Source: Buchnera aphidicola (Shivaphis celti)
GTDB taxonomy: Bacteria > Pseudomonadota > Gammaproteobacteria > Enterobacterales > Enterobacteriaceae
Length of the DNA stretch: 64,000 bases
Direction: 5' to 3'
Assembly (NCBI RefSeq): GCF_039349365.1
Contig: NZ_CP134977.1
Span: 293,360 to 357,359, forward strand
Below are positions 19,067 to 28,476 of this stretch, one piece after another (position 1 is the stretch's first letter; each line of letters starts with the position of its first letter). A program made the position numbers and the translations under genes. The notes under the pieces are model-generated. The model searched no databases, had not been told where the DNA came from, and saw nothing but the letters and a program-made list of their open reading frames with translations.

Positions 19067-21625
19067 ATGAAAAAAATATATAATCATAAAAAATTTGAGT
19101 CCATTGTACAAAAATATTGGAAAAAAAATAAAACATTTAAAGCTTCCGAAGATCTTAATAAAAAAAAGTACTATTGTTTAGCAATGTTACCATATCCATC
19201 TGGCAAATTACATATGGGACACGTTAGAAATTATACTATTAGTGACGTCATAGCAAGATATCAAAGAATGATTGGAAAAAATGTTTTACATCCAATTGGA
19301 TGGGATGCATTTGGATTACCTGCAGAATTAGCCGCAATAGAGAACAATATTATACCATCAGAATGGACATACAAAAATATTAAATACATGAAAAAACAAT
19401 TACAATCGTTGGGATACAGTTATGACTGGGATAGGGAAATTACTACATGTCACCCTGAATATTATCGTTGGGAACAATGGTTTTTTAAAAAATTATATGA
19501 AAAAAAATTAATATATAAAAAAACATCCTTAATTAATTGGTGTCCTAAAGATCAAACTGTATTATCAAACGAACAAGTTATTCATGGAACATGCTGGAGA
19601 TGTCAAACGAGTATAGAAATAAAACTTATGCCACAATGGTTTATTAAAATTACCAAATATGCTGACAGATTGCTACAAGACTTAAAAATATTAAAAAAAT
19701 GGCCTACACAAGTTATAAATATGCAAAAAAAATGGATTGGAAAATTAAAGGGATTTGAAATTTCCTTCAAAATTATGCCATATGCAAAAAAAATAAAAAT
19801 TTATACATCTAGATTAGATCTACTAATGTATACAACATATATTTCAATTTCTCCATTACATGAATTAGCTCAAAATATATTAAACGAAGAAGAAATACAA
19901 TTATTTATTAATAACCTTTACACAATAAATTCTAACATCAATAAAAAAAAAATTAATTATATAGGAAAAAAAATTAACCAGTATGCTATTCATCCAATTA
20001 CTCAAAAAAGAATACCAATTTGGATTACTAACTATACAGAAATTGAATATAATACAAAGATAAAGCTATGTCATCCTATAAATAACAAAATTGATTGGAA
20101 TTTTGCAAAAAAATATCACATAAAAATTACACTCAATCATCCAATCAATCATGTTAGTACTCAACAAGATATACTAGTCGAAAAAACAATTCAAAGAAAA
20201 AATAATGTATATAATTTCAGTAAGAAAATTAACCAAATAGAATCAAATAATATCTTTAATATATTACAAGAAAAAAAAATAGTAAAAGCAAAAAACAAAT
20301 ATCGATTACAAGATTGGAGTATTTCCAGACAACGATATTGGGGAACTCCTATTCCCATTGCATATCAAAATGGAAAAACCATCTGTATTTCAGAAAAAGA
20401 AATGCCTGTACTATTACCGAAAATCAATACGATATATGATTTTCAAAATATCAAAGAAATATATAAAACATGGTCTAAAATAAATATAAATCATCTTCCA
20501 GCAAAAAGAGAAACAGATACCTTTGATACATTTATAGAGTCATCATGGTATTATATTAGATATACTGCTCCACATTACAATGAGGGTATGATAAACAAAA
20601 AACTTGCAAACTATTGGCTACCCATCGATCAATACATTGGGGGTATCGAACATGCAACAATGCATTTAATATATTTTCGTTTCTTTCATAAATTGCTATA
20701 TGATTTGAAATTAGTATCTTCCATAGAACCTGCAAAACAATTATTGTGTCAAGGTATGGTATTATCTGACGCATTTTATTATATTGACAATTCAGGAAAA
20801 AAAAATTGGGTTAACCTAAAAGAAATACAAATTAAAAAAAAAAAAATTGGAAATACAAAAAATATTTTTACAAATCAAAAAGAAGAAATTATTCATGCTG
20901 GTATGATTAAAATGTCAAAATCAAAAAAAAATGGTGTTGATCCGGAAATTATGATCAAGAAATATGGAGCAGATACTGTAAGACTATTTATTATGTTTGC
21001 AGCTCCTGTCACATCCAATATTGAATGGAAAGAAACTGGAGTTCATGGAATGTATCGATTTTTACAAAAAGTTTGGAACCTAATTTATTGCTATAAAAAA
21101 TATAAAAAATTATCTGAGTGTGGAAAAGAAAAACATACACATGATGAAATTAACTTTTTCCTACATCAAACTATCTTTCAGGTAACACAGGACATTCATA
21201 AAAGAAAATCTTTTAATACTGCAATTGCAAAAATTATTACATTTATCAATTTTTTATATGCAACAAATATAGATATAAAAAAAAATAAAAAATTCATAAA
21301 ACACATACTAAATACAATAATTATTATGTTATATCCATTTACTCCTCATTTTAGCTTTATTGCATGGGAAAAATTAAATAAAAACAATTTAATAGATTAT
21401 GAAAAATGGCCAAAATATAACATTAATATTATTAAAAAAAAAAATATTAATCTAATAATACAAATTAATGGAAAAAAAAAAGATATAATTAATATTCCAA
21501 AAAAAAATAAACAGAACGAAATATTAGAAATATTAAAAAAAAAATCAAAAATTTCTCATATATTCAAAAAAAAAATAAAAAAAATTATTTACATAACAGA
21601 TAAACTAATTAACTTTGTAATATAA
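19067..21625 (+). CDS. leuS: Leucyl-tRNA synthetase with a degenerate editing domain
   Basis: Class I synthetase for tRNA-Leu, 852 aa (E. coli 860). The synthetic site looks intact: YPSGKLHMGHVRNYT (HMGH about 48-51) and KMSKSKKNG (about 623). The CP1 editing domain is present in length but its active site is eroded. The threonine-rich TTRPDT of E. coli (247-252) is TSRLDL here at the same numbers, so the discriminating Thr252 is Leu. The GTGAVMAVPGHDQRD segment is replaced by NTKIKLCHPINNKID; only the last Asp (343, equivalent to Asp345) remains. It probably cannot clear mischarged Ile/norvaline. holA follows after 4 bases. Confidence 0.96.
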   Translation: MKKIYNHKKFESIVQKYWKKNKTFKASEDLNKKKYYCLAMLPYPSGKLHMGHVRNYTISDVIARYQRMIGKNVLHPIGWDAFGLPAELAAIENNIIPSEWTYKNIKYMKKQLQSLGYSYDWDREITTCHPEYYRWEQWFFKKLYEKKLIYKKTSLINWCPKDQTVLSNEQVIHGTCWRCQTSIEIKLMPQWFIKITKYADRLLQDLKILKKWPTQVINMQKKWIGKLKGFEISFKIMPYAKKIKIYTSRLDLLMYTTYISISPLHELAQNILNEEEIQLFINNLYTINSNINKKKINYIGKKINQYAIHPITQKRIPIWITNYTEIEYNTKIKLCHPINNKIDWNFAKKYHIKITLNHPINHVSTQQDILVEKTIQRKNNVYNFSKKINQIESNNIFNILQEKKIVKAKNKYRLQDWSISRQRYWGTPIPIAYQNGKTICISEKEMPVLLPKINTIYDFQNIKEIYKTWSKININHLPAKRETDTFDTFIESSWYYIRYTAPHYNEGMINKKLANYWLPIDQYIGGIEHATMHLIYFRFFHKLLYDLKLVSSIEPAKQLLCQGMVLSDAFYYIDNSGKKNWVNLKEIQIKKKKIGNTKNIFTNQKEEIIHAGMIKMSKSKKNGVDPEIMIKKYGADTVRLFIMFAAPVTSNIEWKETGVHGMYRFLQKVWNLIYCYKKYKKLSECGKEKHTHDEINFFLHQTIFQVTQDIHKRKSFNTAIAKIITFINFLYATNIDIKKNKKFIKHILNTIIIMLYPFTPHFSFIAWEKLNKNNLIDYEKWPKYNINIIKKKNINLIIQINGKKKDIINIPKKNKQNEILEILKKKSKISHIFKKKIKKIIYITDKLINFVI

Positions 21626-21629
21626 ATTT

Positions 21630-22646
21630 ATGATCTATATTCTACAATACAATGAGTTAGAAAAAAAAATATTTCAAAAGATATACCACTTTCTTATTAT
21701 AGAACAAGACTTTTTTATTTCACAAAAAACTATAAAAAAAATATTATTCTATTATTGCAGTAAAGAACACAAAGTAATTCAAATAATAATAAAAAAAAAA
21801 AATCATTGGGAAAATGTCTATTTTGAATATAGACAAGATAAAATTTTTGACAAAAAAAAAATACTAATATTAATACTAGAAAATAAAAAAATCGATTATG
21901 TTACAATTACTGCTTTAAGTAAAATCTTTAAGTATAAAAATAATAATATCATTTTAATTATATATTTTAAAAAAATTAGTAATAAACATAATATTGAAAT
22001 AATAAGCAAAAAACTTCAAAAATACCCAATAGGTATAATTCCTAATCCTGTTTTTACAAAAAACGAATTAAATCAATGGATAAAAAAAAAAATAAAAAAA
22101 ATAAATTTAAAACTTAATTCTTCCATTATTAATATTTTGTCTCATTTATATAAAAAAAATTTACTATTTCTGTATAAAATATTAGAAGGATTAAAAATAA
22201 TTAACAAAAAAAAAAAAATTACAGTACAATTAGTTAATCAAATCACTCAAAATACACTGAATTTTTATATCAGTGACTTAATTCATGCAATATTTCAAAA
22301 AAAAATAATTAAATCATGCTATATAATAGATTTCTTAAAAAGAAATAAATATGATATATCTCATATAATACGATCTATACAAATTCATATCATATATTTT
22401 ATACATATAAAAGAAAAAAAAATATATGATCATTACTTACATATTTTCAAAAAATATATTGTACTAAAAAAAGAAGACAAAGATTTCACTAAATTAATAA
22501 ATGATATCAATAATACCCAATTATATAAAATAATAAACTTAATATATAAAATAGAAATTAATATAAAAAAAAAAAATAATCAACTTTCCTGGTATTATCT
22601 AAAAACTTTAACTGCAATATTTTGTAATATATCACAAAAAAAATAA
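21630..22646 (+). CDS. holA: DNA polymerase III delta subunit
   Basis: The clamp-loader subunit that opens the beta ring. It has 338 aa (E. coli 343) and low identity but consistent spacing: YHFLIIEQDFFISQKTI aligns with the E. coli YLLLGNDPLLLQES segment, and PNPVFTKNELNQWIKKK with the QTPEQAQLPRWV segment. Position after leuS matches E. coli leuS-lptE-holA with lptE lost. Very lysine-rich and A+T-driven, so the call leans on position as well as sequence. Confidence 0.85.
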   Translation: MIYILQYNELEKKIFQKIYHFLIIEQDFFISQKTIKKILFYYCSKEHKVIQIIIKKKNHWENVYFEYRQDKIFDKKKILILILENKKIDYVTITALSKIFKYKNNNIILIIYFKKISNKHNIEIISKKLQKYPIGIIPNPVFTKNELNQWIKKKIKKINLKLNSSIINILSHLYKKNLLFLYKILEGLKIINKKKKITVQLVNQITQNTLNFYISDLIHAIFQKKIIKSCYIIDFLKRNKYDISHIIRSIQIHIIYFIHIKEKKIYDHYLHIFKKYIVLKKEDKDFTKLINDINNTQLYKIINLIYKIEINIKKKNNQLSWYYLKTLTAIFCNISQKK

Positions 22647-22653
22647 AATTATC

Positions 22654-22676
22654 AAAAAAAAAAAAAAAAAAAAAAA
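22654..22676. repeat. 23-base poly(A) tract between holA and tusA
   Basis: An uninterrupted run of 23 A ends 7 bases before the tusA start codon, taking the place where a Shine-Dalgarno would be expected. Confidence 0.9.
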
Positions 22677-22683
22677 GATAATT

Positions 22684-22914
22684 ATGTCACTGACTATATT
22701 AAATTTAACTCGTTTTCAATGTCCAGATACAATGATTTTTTTTAGAAAATATTTACGTCGTATTAACAAAAAAAATATAATACTTATTTTATCTAATGAT
22801 ATTTCAATTCAATGGGACATGCCATTATTTTGTAATTGTATGAATTATATATTAATAAAAAAAATCACTACCAAAAAACCATATTATTTTTTTATTAAAA
22901 AAAATATCAATTAA
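22684..22914 (+). CDS. tusA: Sulfurtransferase TusA (SirA family)
   Basis: Carries sulfur from IscS as a persulfide into the TusBCD-TusE-MnmA relay that makes 2-thiouridine at U34 of Lys, Glu and Gln tRNAs. The 76-aa protein (E. coli 81) keeps the TusA signature with the active cysteine as QCPDTMIFFRKYLRRI (Cys at about residue 13), followed by DDP-like SNDISIQWDMPLFC matching the E. coli ADDPATTRDIPGFC segment. There is no clear ribosome binding site, because a poly(A) tract occupies it. It converges with asd. A tusE gene lies at 30617. Confidence 0.9.
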   Translation: MSLTILNLTRFQCPDTMIFFRKYLRRINKKNIILILSNDISIQWDMPLFCNCMNYILIKKITTKKPYYFFIKKNIN

Positions 22915-22915
22915 A

Positions 22916-24031
22916 TTATCGATTAATTAATATCTTTAAAACTCTTCGTAAAGGTTCCGCAGCACCCCATAACAATTGATCACCGACCGTAAAAACAGAT
23001 AAAAATTCTGATCCCAAATGAGTTAATTGTCTAATTCTTCCAACAGCGATATCTAAAGTACCGGAAATTGCAATAGGAGTAAGGAAATTAATTGTAGATT
23101 GATAATCATTTGGAATAATTCGTACCCATGGATTATTATTTTTAATAATATGAATAATACTATCATATGAGATATCTTTTTTTAATTTGATTACAAAAGA
23201 TTGACTATGACAACGTATGGTACCTACGCGAACACAAGTTCCATCTATAGGAATAATATTATTGGTATTTAATATTTTATTTGCTTCCGCTTGCACTTTC
23301 CATTCTTCTTTTGTTTGAAAATTATCCGATTCTAAATCAATCCATGGTAAAACATTACCTGCTAGAGGTGCAAGAAAATTTTTTTTTGGAAAACTATTAT
23401 CTTTGATCGAAAAAGATATTTTTCTCTCAATATCCAAAATAGAAGAAGATATAGGATTTTTTAAATCTATTGATATAGAGTTATATAAATAACCCATTTG
23501 TTGCAATAATTCTATAATATGTTTAGAACCAGCTCCAGAAGCAGCTTGATAAGTAGAAAACAATATCCATTTAATTAAATTATGAGAAAATAATCCACCT
23601 ATTGCCATTAACATTAAACTAACCGTACAATTACCTCCAACAAAAGTTTTAACATTATTTTCCAATGCAGAGTTTATAACATGTAAATTAATGGGATCTA
23701 AAACAATCACAGATTCATTTATCATTCTTAAAGTAGATGCAGCATCTATCCAATATCCATTCCATGCAGTATCACGTAACTTATAATACACTTTACTGGT
23801 ATACTCTCCTCCTTGACATGATACAATAACATCCATAGAACGCAAAATATCAATATCATAAGCATCTTGTAATGTATTGACACTAGAAAAGTTTGGACTC
23901 TTTAATCCAATCTGAGAAGTAGAAAAAAATATTGAATCAATATTATTAAAATCTTTTTCTCGTTTCATTCTATCCATTAATACTGATCCCACCATACCTC
24001 TCCAACCAATAAAACCAACTTTTTTTTTCAT
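22916..24031 (-). CDS. asd: Aspartate-semialdehyde dehydrogenase
   Basis: Reduces aspartyl phosphate to the semialdehyde, the branch point to lysine/diaminopimelate, threonine and methionine. It is 371 aa (E. coli 367). The N-terminal GFIGWRGMVGSVLMDRM is the NADP fold; the catalytic cysteine is in VGGNCTVSLMLMAIGGLF and the substrate-binding segment is YQAASGAGSKH. It feeds LysA in this window. It diverges from yhgN, its E. coli neighbour; the shared upstream region holds a long inverted repeat. Confidence 0.97.
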   Translation of the reverse strand: MKKKVGFIGWRGMVGSVLMDRMKREKDFNNIDSIFFSTSQIGLKSPNFSSVNTLQDAYDIDILRSMDVIVSCQGGEYTSKVYYKLRDTAWNGYWIDAASTLRMINESVIVLDPINLHVINSALENNVKTFVGGNCTVSLMLMAIGGLFSHNLIKWILFSTYQAASGAGSKHIIELLQQMGYLYNSISIDLKNPISSSILDIERKISFSIKDNSFPKKNFLAPLAGNVLPWIDLESDNFQTKEEWKVQAEANKILNTNNIIPIDGTCVRVGTIRCHSQSFVIKLKKDISYDSIIHIIKNNNPWVRIIPNDYQSTINFLTPIAISGTLDIAVGRIRQLTHLGSEFLSVFTVGDQLLWGAAEPLRRVLKILINR

Positions 24032-24116
24032 AAAATATCCTCTATATATAAAATAAATTTTATTATATAAAATATATTAAAATATTTAAATATAAGTTTA
24101 AAAATAAGATATAAAT

Positions 24117-24168
24117 ATTTTAACTATAAAAATATTTTATTTAAAAAATATTTATTTATAGTTAAAAT
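24117..24168. repeat. Long inverted repeat between asd and yhgN
   Basis: Two perfect 14-base arms, ATTTTAACTATAAA (24117-24130) and its complement (24155-24168), flank a 24-base centre that can itself pair (AATATTTT with AAAATATT). It lies in the 201-base gap between the divergent genes asd and yhgN. It is too far from a gene 3' end to be a terminator and may be an operator, a cruciform or an RNA hairpin in the yhgN leader. The rest of the gap holds nothing else recognisable. Confidence 0.6.
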
Positions 24169-24232
24169 AAATATTTCAAAATACAATACATAATGTATCA
24201 AAATATAAATAAATAAAATATAAGGAAATCAT

Positions 24233-24823
24233 ATGAGCCAAATGATATCGACTACAATATTATTAGTATTAATTATGGATCCATTAGGTAATCTACCAAT
24301 TGTGATGTCAATTTTAAAAAATTTAAGCACAAAAAGAAGAAATTTTGTTTTACTTAGAGAGATGATGATCGCATTAATTATAATGATATTGTTTTTATTG
24401 GCCGGAGAAAAAACACTATCGATATTAGCTTTGAAAGCAGAAACAGTATCCATTGCTGGTGGAATAATATTATTTTTAATAGCAATAAAAATGATTTTTC
24501 CAGAAGAAGATGATAAAAAAAAAAAAAATGATACAATAGAACCATTTTTAGTACCATTAGCAATTCCATTAATTGCTGGACCATCATTATTAGCAACATT
24601 AATGTTATTGTCTCATCAATATGTAAATCAACAATTTTCATTATTTATATCATTATTCATCTCTTGGGGAATTACACTAACCATTCTAATGTTATCAAAT
24701 TTATTTTTAAAAATACTCGGTCCAAGAGGAGTCATTGCATTAGAAAGACTAATGGGATTAATACTAATAATGCTATCAACACAGATGTTTCTTGATGGAA
24801 TTACTAAATGGTGTAAATCATAA
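24233..24823 (+). CDS. yhgN: YhgN, MarC-family integral membrane protein
   Basis: Inner-membrane protein of the MarC/YhgN family with about six transmembrane helices; function is not established. It is 196 aa (E. coli 197). Conserved blocks are LIMDPLGNLPIVMSIL near the N-terminus, LAGEKTLSILALKAETVSIAGGIILFLIA, PFLVPLAIPLIAGPSLLATLMLLSHQY and ALERLMGLILIMLSTQMFLDGI at the C-terminus. AAGGAAATCAT precedes the ATG at 24233. Retention beside asd in a reduced genome hints at a transport role for the symbiosis, which is only inference. Confidence 0.93.
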   Translation: MSQMISTTILLVLIMDPLGNLPIVMSILKNLSTKRRNFVLLREMMIALIIMILFLLAGEKTLSILALKAETVSIAGGIILFLIAIKMIFPEEDDKKKKNDTIEPFLVPLAIPLIAGPSLLATLMLLSHQYVNQQFSLFISLFISWGITLTILMLSNLFLKILGPRGVIALERLMGLILIMLSTQMFLDGITKWCKS

Positions 24824-24976
24824 AATACTAATATATATTTAATATAATAAATAAAATTAATATAATTTACATTATAAATAATTATTCATCAAAATTTTTA
24901 ATTAAAATAAAATATTCAAAATATGATGTTTAATATCATATTATTGATATAATCATTATAATATTCCAGGAAAACA

Positions 24977-26170
24977 ATGAATATAAAAAATATTATTCAC
25001 ATGAATGAATTAAATCTTTATCATAAAACAGTATTAATACGTGTAGACTTTAATGTTACCATTCAAGATGGGAAAATACTCTCTGATAAACGTATTCAAG
25101 CAAGTATACCTACCATTCAAATGGCATTAAAACAAAATGCAAAAATTATAATTATGTCACATTTAGGAAGACCAACAGAAGGAAAATTTGAAGAAAAATT
25201 TTCTTTATTACCAATTGTAAAATATTTAAAAAAAATATTCAAAAATCATAAAGTATTTTTATCCAAAGAACTAAAAAAAATTAAACTATATCCTAAAGAA
25301 ATCTGCATTTTAGAAAATGTTCGATTTAATTATGGAGAAAAAGAAAACAATGATGAGTTATCTAAAAAATACGCAAGTTTATGCGATATATTTATTATGG
25401 ATGCATTCGGTAGTGCACATAGAAAAGAAGCTTCTACTTTTGGAGTAGGATTTTTTTCTAAAATTGCGTGTGCTGGACCTTTATTAATTAATGAACTAAA
25501 TATTTTAAAAAAACATTTACATCATCCACAACGTCCTATGACTGCTATTATTGGAGGAGCAAAAATATCAACAAAATTTAAACTTTTAAAAAAAATATCT
25601 TCTATTGCAGACCATGTCATTGTTGGTGGAGGTATTGCTAATACTTTTTTAGCAATTGACTACAATATTGGAAAATCATTACATGAACCAAAATTTATTC
25701 AATTAGCAAAAAAAATTCGAGAAACTAGAAATAATATCTTAGTTCCAATAGATTCAAGAGTAGGAAAAAATTTTTCCAAATCAGAAAAATCAGTTATGAA
25801 AACTCCAGATAAAATATTCAGTAACGAAGAAATTATGGATATTGGAGATAAAAGTATTAAAAATATAAAAAAAATAATCCAAAAATCAAAAACAATCATC
25901 TGGAACGGACCATTAGGAGTTTTCGAATTCCCAAATTTTTGTATTGGAACAAAAGAATTAGCTTACAGTATTGCAAAAAGCAATGCTTTTTCTATTGCTG
26001 GTGGAGGAGAAACATTATCTGTTATTGAGATATTAAATATCAAAAAAGAAATATCCTATATTTCTACAGGGGGTGGGGCATTTTTACAATTTATAGAAAA
26101 TGAGAACTTACCTATAATAGATATGCTGAAAAAAGTGAAAAATAAACTATACAAAGATGATTTAAAATAA
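24977..26170 (+). CDS. pgk: Phosphoglycerate kinase
   Basis: ATP-generating glycolytic step from 1,3-bisphosphoglycerate. It has 397 aa (E. coli 387). Substrate-binding motifs RVDFNVTIQDGKI, MSHLGRPTEG, ENVRFNYGE and DAFGSAHR are in the N-terminal domain; nucleotide motifs GGAKISTKFKLL, NGPLGVFEF and STGGGAFLQF are in the C-terminal one. CCAGGA precedes the ATG at 24977. It is followed by fbaA and mscS, the E. coli pgk-fbaA-mscS order. Confidence 0.98.
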   Translation: MNIKNIIHMNELNLYHKTVLIRVDFNVTIQDGKILSDKRIQASIPTIQMALKQNAKIIIMSHLGRPTEGKFEEKFSLLPIVKYLKKIFKNHKVFLSKELKKIKLYPKEICILENVRFNYGEKENNDELSKKYASLCDIFIMDAFGSAHRKEASTFGVGFFSKIACAGPLLINELNILKKHLHHPQRPMTAIIGGAKISTKFKLLKKISSIADHVIVGGGIANTFLAIDYNIGKSLHEPKFIQLAKKIRETRNNILVPIDSRVGKNFSKSEKSVMKTPDKIFSNEEIMDIGDKSIKNIKKIIQKSKTIIWNGPLGVFEFPNFCIGTKELAYSIAKSNAFSIAGGGETLSVIEILNIKKEISYISTGGGAFLQFIENENLPIIDMLKKVKNKLYKDDLK

Positions 26171-26210
26171 ATAAAAAAATAATAATATAAAAAAAAAAAA
26201 AGGAAAAAAC

Positions 26211-27293
26211 ATGTCCACTATTTTAGATATCATAAAACCTGGTATAATATTTGGAGAAGATATTAAAAAACTTTTTAACATTGCTAAAGAAAAAAAATTT
26301 GCAATTCCTGCAATTAATTGTACAAGTATTGATACAATTAATGCTGTTTTAGAAACAGCTGATCGCGTACGATCACCTGTAATTATACAATTTTCTTATA
26401 CTGGATGCATTTATATGGCCGGTAAAAATATTAAAAATACTCCAAACCATATAAAAGCAACGTTAGGAGCGATTTCTGCAGCTCATCACGTTCATTTAGT
26501 CGCAAAAAAATATAATATACCAGTGATATTACATACAGATCACTGTCATAGAAACATATTACCATGGATTGACAATTTATTACATATTGGGAAAAAACAT
26601 TTCAAAAAAACAGGATATCCTATATTTTCTTCACATATGCTTGATTTATCAAGCGATCCTATAAAAGAAAATATATTAATATGTAGTACATATTTATCAA
26701 AGATGAAAAAAATAAATATGATACTTGAAATAGAATTAGGTTGTACTGGAGGAGAAGAAGATGGTATAAATAATGAAAACATTAATAATGAATTATTATA
26801 TACAAACCCTATAGATATTAATTATGCATATGAAAAATTATCTGAAATTAGTAAAAATTTTACTATAGCGGCAGCTTTTGGAAATGTACACGGCGTATAT
26901 AATACTCAAAACATTCACTTAAAACCAGAAATATTAAAAAATGCACAAAAATATATTGTTCAACAACATCATTTAAACAAATTATGTCCAATTAATTTCG
27001 TATTTCATGGAGGATCAGGATCATCTATACAAGATATAAAAAAATCTATTAATTATGGTGTTGTAAAAATTAATTTTGATACTGATATACAATGGTATTC
27101 CTGGAGAGGCATTTTAGAATATTATAAAAGTCATAAATTATATTTACAAACACAATTAGGAAACCCTTCTGGACAAAATGAACCCAATAAAAAACATTAT
27201 GATCCCCGAAAATGGATGCATGCTTCAAAAAAATCTATTTCTAAAAGAATGAAAAAAATATTTAAAAAACTTAATGCATATCATTTATGGTAA
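26211..27293 (+). CDS. fbaA: Fructose-bisphosphate aldolase, class II
   Basis: Zinc-dependent aldolase that splits fructose-1,6-bisphosphate. It has 360 aa (E. coli 359). HTDHCH (about 108-113) carries the catalytic Asp and a zinc His; GGEEDG, GNVHGVY, HGGSGSS and NFDTDIQW supply the remaining zinc and phosphate ligands. AAAAAGGAAAAAAC sits before the ATG at 26211. It is probably co-transcribed with pgk 40 bases upstream. Confidence 0.98.
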   Translation: MSTILDIIKPGIIFGEDIKKLFNIAKEKKFAIPAINCTSIDTINAVLETADRVRSPVIIQFSYTGCIYMAGKNIKNTPNHIKATLGAISAAHHVHLVAKKYNIPVILHTDHCHRNILPWIDNLLHIGKKHFKKTGYPIFSSHMLDLSSDPIKENILICSTYLSKMKKINMILEIELGCTGGEEDGINNENINNELLYTNPIDINYAYEKLSEISKNFTIAAAFGNVHGVYNTQNIHLKPEILKNAQKYIVQQHHLNKLCPINFVFHGGSGSSIQDIKKSINYGVVKINFDTDIQWYSWRGILEYYKSHKLYLQTQLGNPSGQNEPNKKHYDPRKWMHASKKSISKRMKKIFKKLNAYHLW

Positions 27294-27339
27294 ATGATAA
27301 TAAAAATAAAAAATAAAATCTTAAAATAAGGAGAATGAA

Positions 27340-28245
27340 ATGCAAATATTCCACGACGTAATTAATAATATTAATTATGTAGAATATTGGATAATACAGC
27401 ATCAGCAGATATTAATCCGATGTACGATAAATATTATATCTGCTAGTCTGATTATGATAATAGGCATTTTTTCTTCTAATTTCATTTCTCAATTATTTAA
27501 TCAAATGCTTTCTATGCAAAGCATAGATACTACCGTCACTAGCTTTCTTACTGTCATTACACGATACGTTATTATAACCATGGCTGCTATTGTAGCTTTA
27601 AATCGACTAGGAGTACAAACAACTTCTGTTATTGCTATTTTAGGGGCAGCAGGAATGGCTGTAGGGTTAGCATTACAAGGTTCCTTATCCAATTTTGCAG
27701 CAGGAGTATTATTAATCGTATTTAGTCCATTACGAATTGGTGAATATGTCGTACTAAAAAATGTCTCTGGAACTGTATTAAATATACACGTTTTTTATAC
27801 TACATTGAAGACATTAGATGGGAAAATTATTGTCATTCCAAATGGGAAAATAACAGCAAATAACATTATTAACCATTCCCGCTCTCCATGCAGAAAAAAT
27901 GAATTTATAATTAATGTAGCTTATGATACTAATATAAAATTAATTATCAAGATTTTAAAAGATGTTATGTATAATGAACCTAGAGTATTAAAAAATAAAG
28001 ATATTGTCGTTAGTTTAAGTAAAATAGAACCATATTCTATCAATTTTATTGCAAAATGTTGGAGTAATACAAATATTTTAAACACAGTATACTCCGATTT
28101 AATGATACAATTTAAGCAAGCACTAGACGAAAATAATATTTCTTTGGCATATCCAAAATTTGATATATATATTAATAAAAAAAAAAAAAAAAAAAATAAA
28201 ATAATCAAAGAAATAAAAAATAATAAAAAAAATAAAAGTAAATAA
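27340..28245 (+). CDS. mscS: Small-conductance mechanosensitive channel MscS
   Basis: Inner-membrane channel that releases solutes on hypo-osmotic shock. The protein is 301 aa (E. coli 286). Three transmembrane helices are followed by the pore-lining TM3 GAAGMAVGLALQGSLSNFAAG and the beta domain starting FSPLRIGEYV. A strong AAGGAGAATGAA precedes the ATG at 27340. The C-terminus is odd: a 20-base run of A at 28177-28196 gives KKKKKKN and then a charged Lys/Asn tail to the stop, longer than in E. coli, so replication or transcription slippage could change the tail. Confidence 0.95.
   Translation: MQIFHDVINNINYVEYWIIQHQQILIRCTINIISASLIMIIGIFSSNFISQLFNQMLSMQSIDTTVTSFLTVITRYVIITMAAIVALNRLGVQTTSVIAILGAAGMAVGLALQGSLSNFAAGVLLIVFSPLRIGEYVVLKNVSGTVLNIHVFYTTLKTLDGKIIVIPNGKITANNIINHSRSPCRKNEFIINVAYDTNIKLIIKILKDVMYNEPRVLKNKDIVVSLSKIEPYSINFIAKCWSNTNILNTVYSDLMIQFKQALDENNISLAYPKFDIYINKKKKKKNKIIKEIKNNKKNKSK
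28177..28196 (+). repeat. 20-base poly(A) tract inside the mscS 3' end
   Basis: An unbroken run of 20 A at codons 280-286 of mscS. A one- or two-base length change would alter only the last few residues, which explains how it is tolerated. Confidence 0.85.
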
Positions 28246-28322
28246 TTTCATTAAATTAAATTAAGTTATATAATTATTACATATATAAAGAGAATATAAA
28301 AAATATTATAAATATAAAATAT

Positions 28323-28399
<77 letters not shown>

Positions 28400-28408
28400 A
28401 TTGTTTCA

Positions 28409-28437
28409 ATTATATACAAAAACAAAAAATAAATCAA
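28409..28437 (-). promoter_or_regulatory. Sigma70 promoter for initiator tRNA
   Basis: A -35 box TTGATT (28437 down to 28432), a 17-base spacer and a perfect -10 box TATAAT (28414 down to 28409). Transcription would begin two to four bases before the mature tRNA 5' end at 28399. It points away from ribH. Confidence 0.6.
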
Positions 28438-28476
28438 TCAATAAAAAAATACTATACAATATCGAAGGAAATTAAT

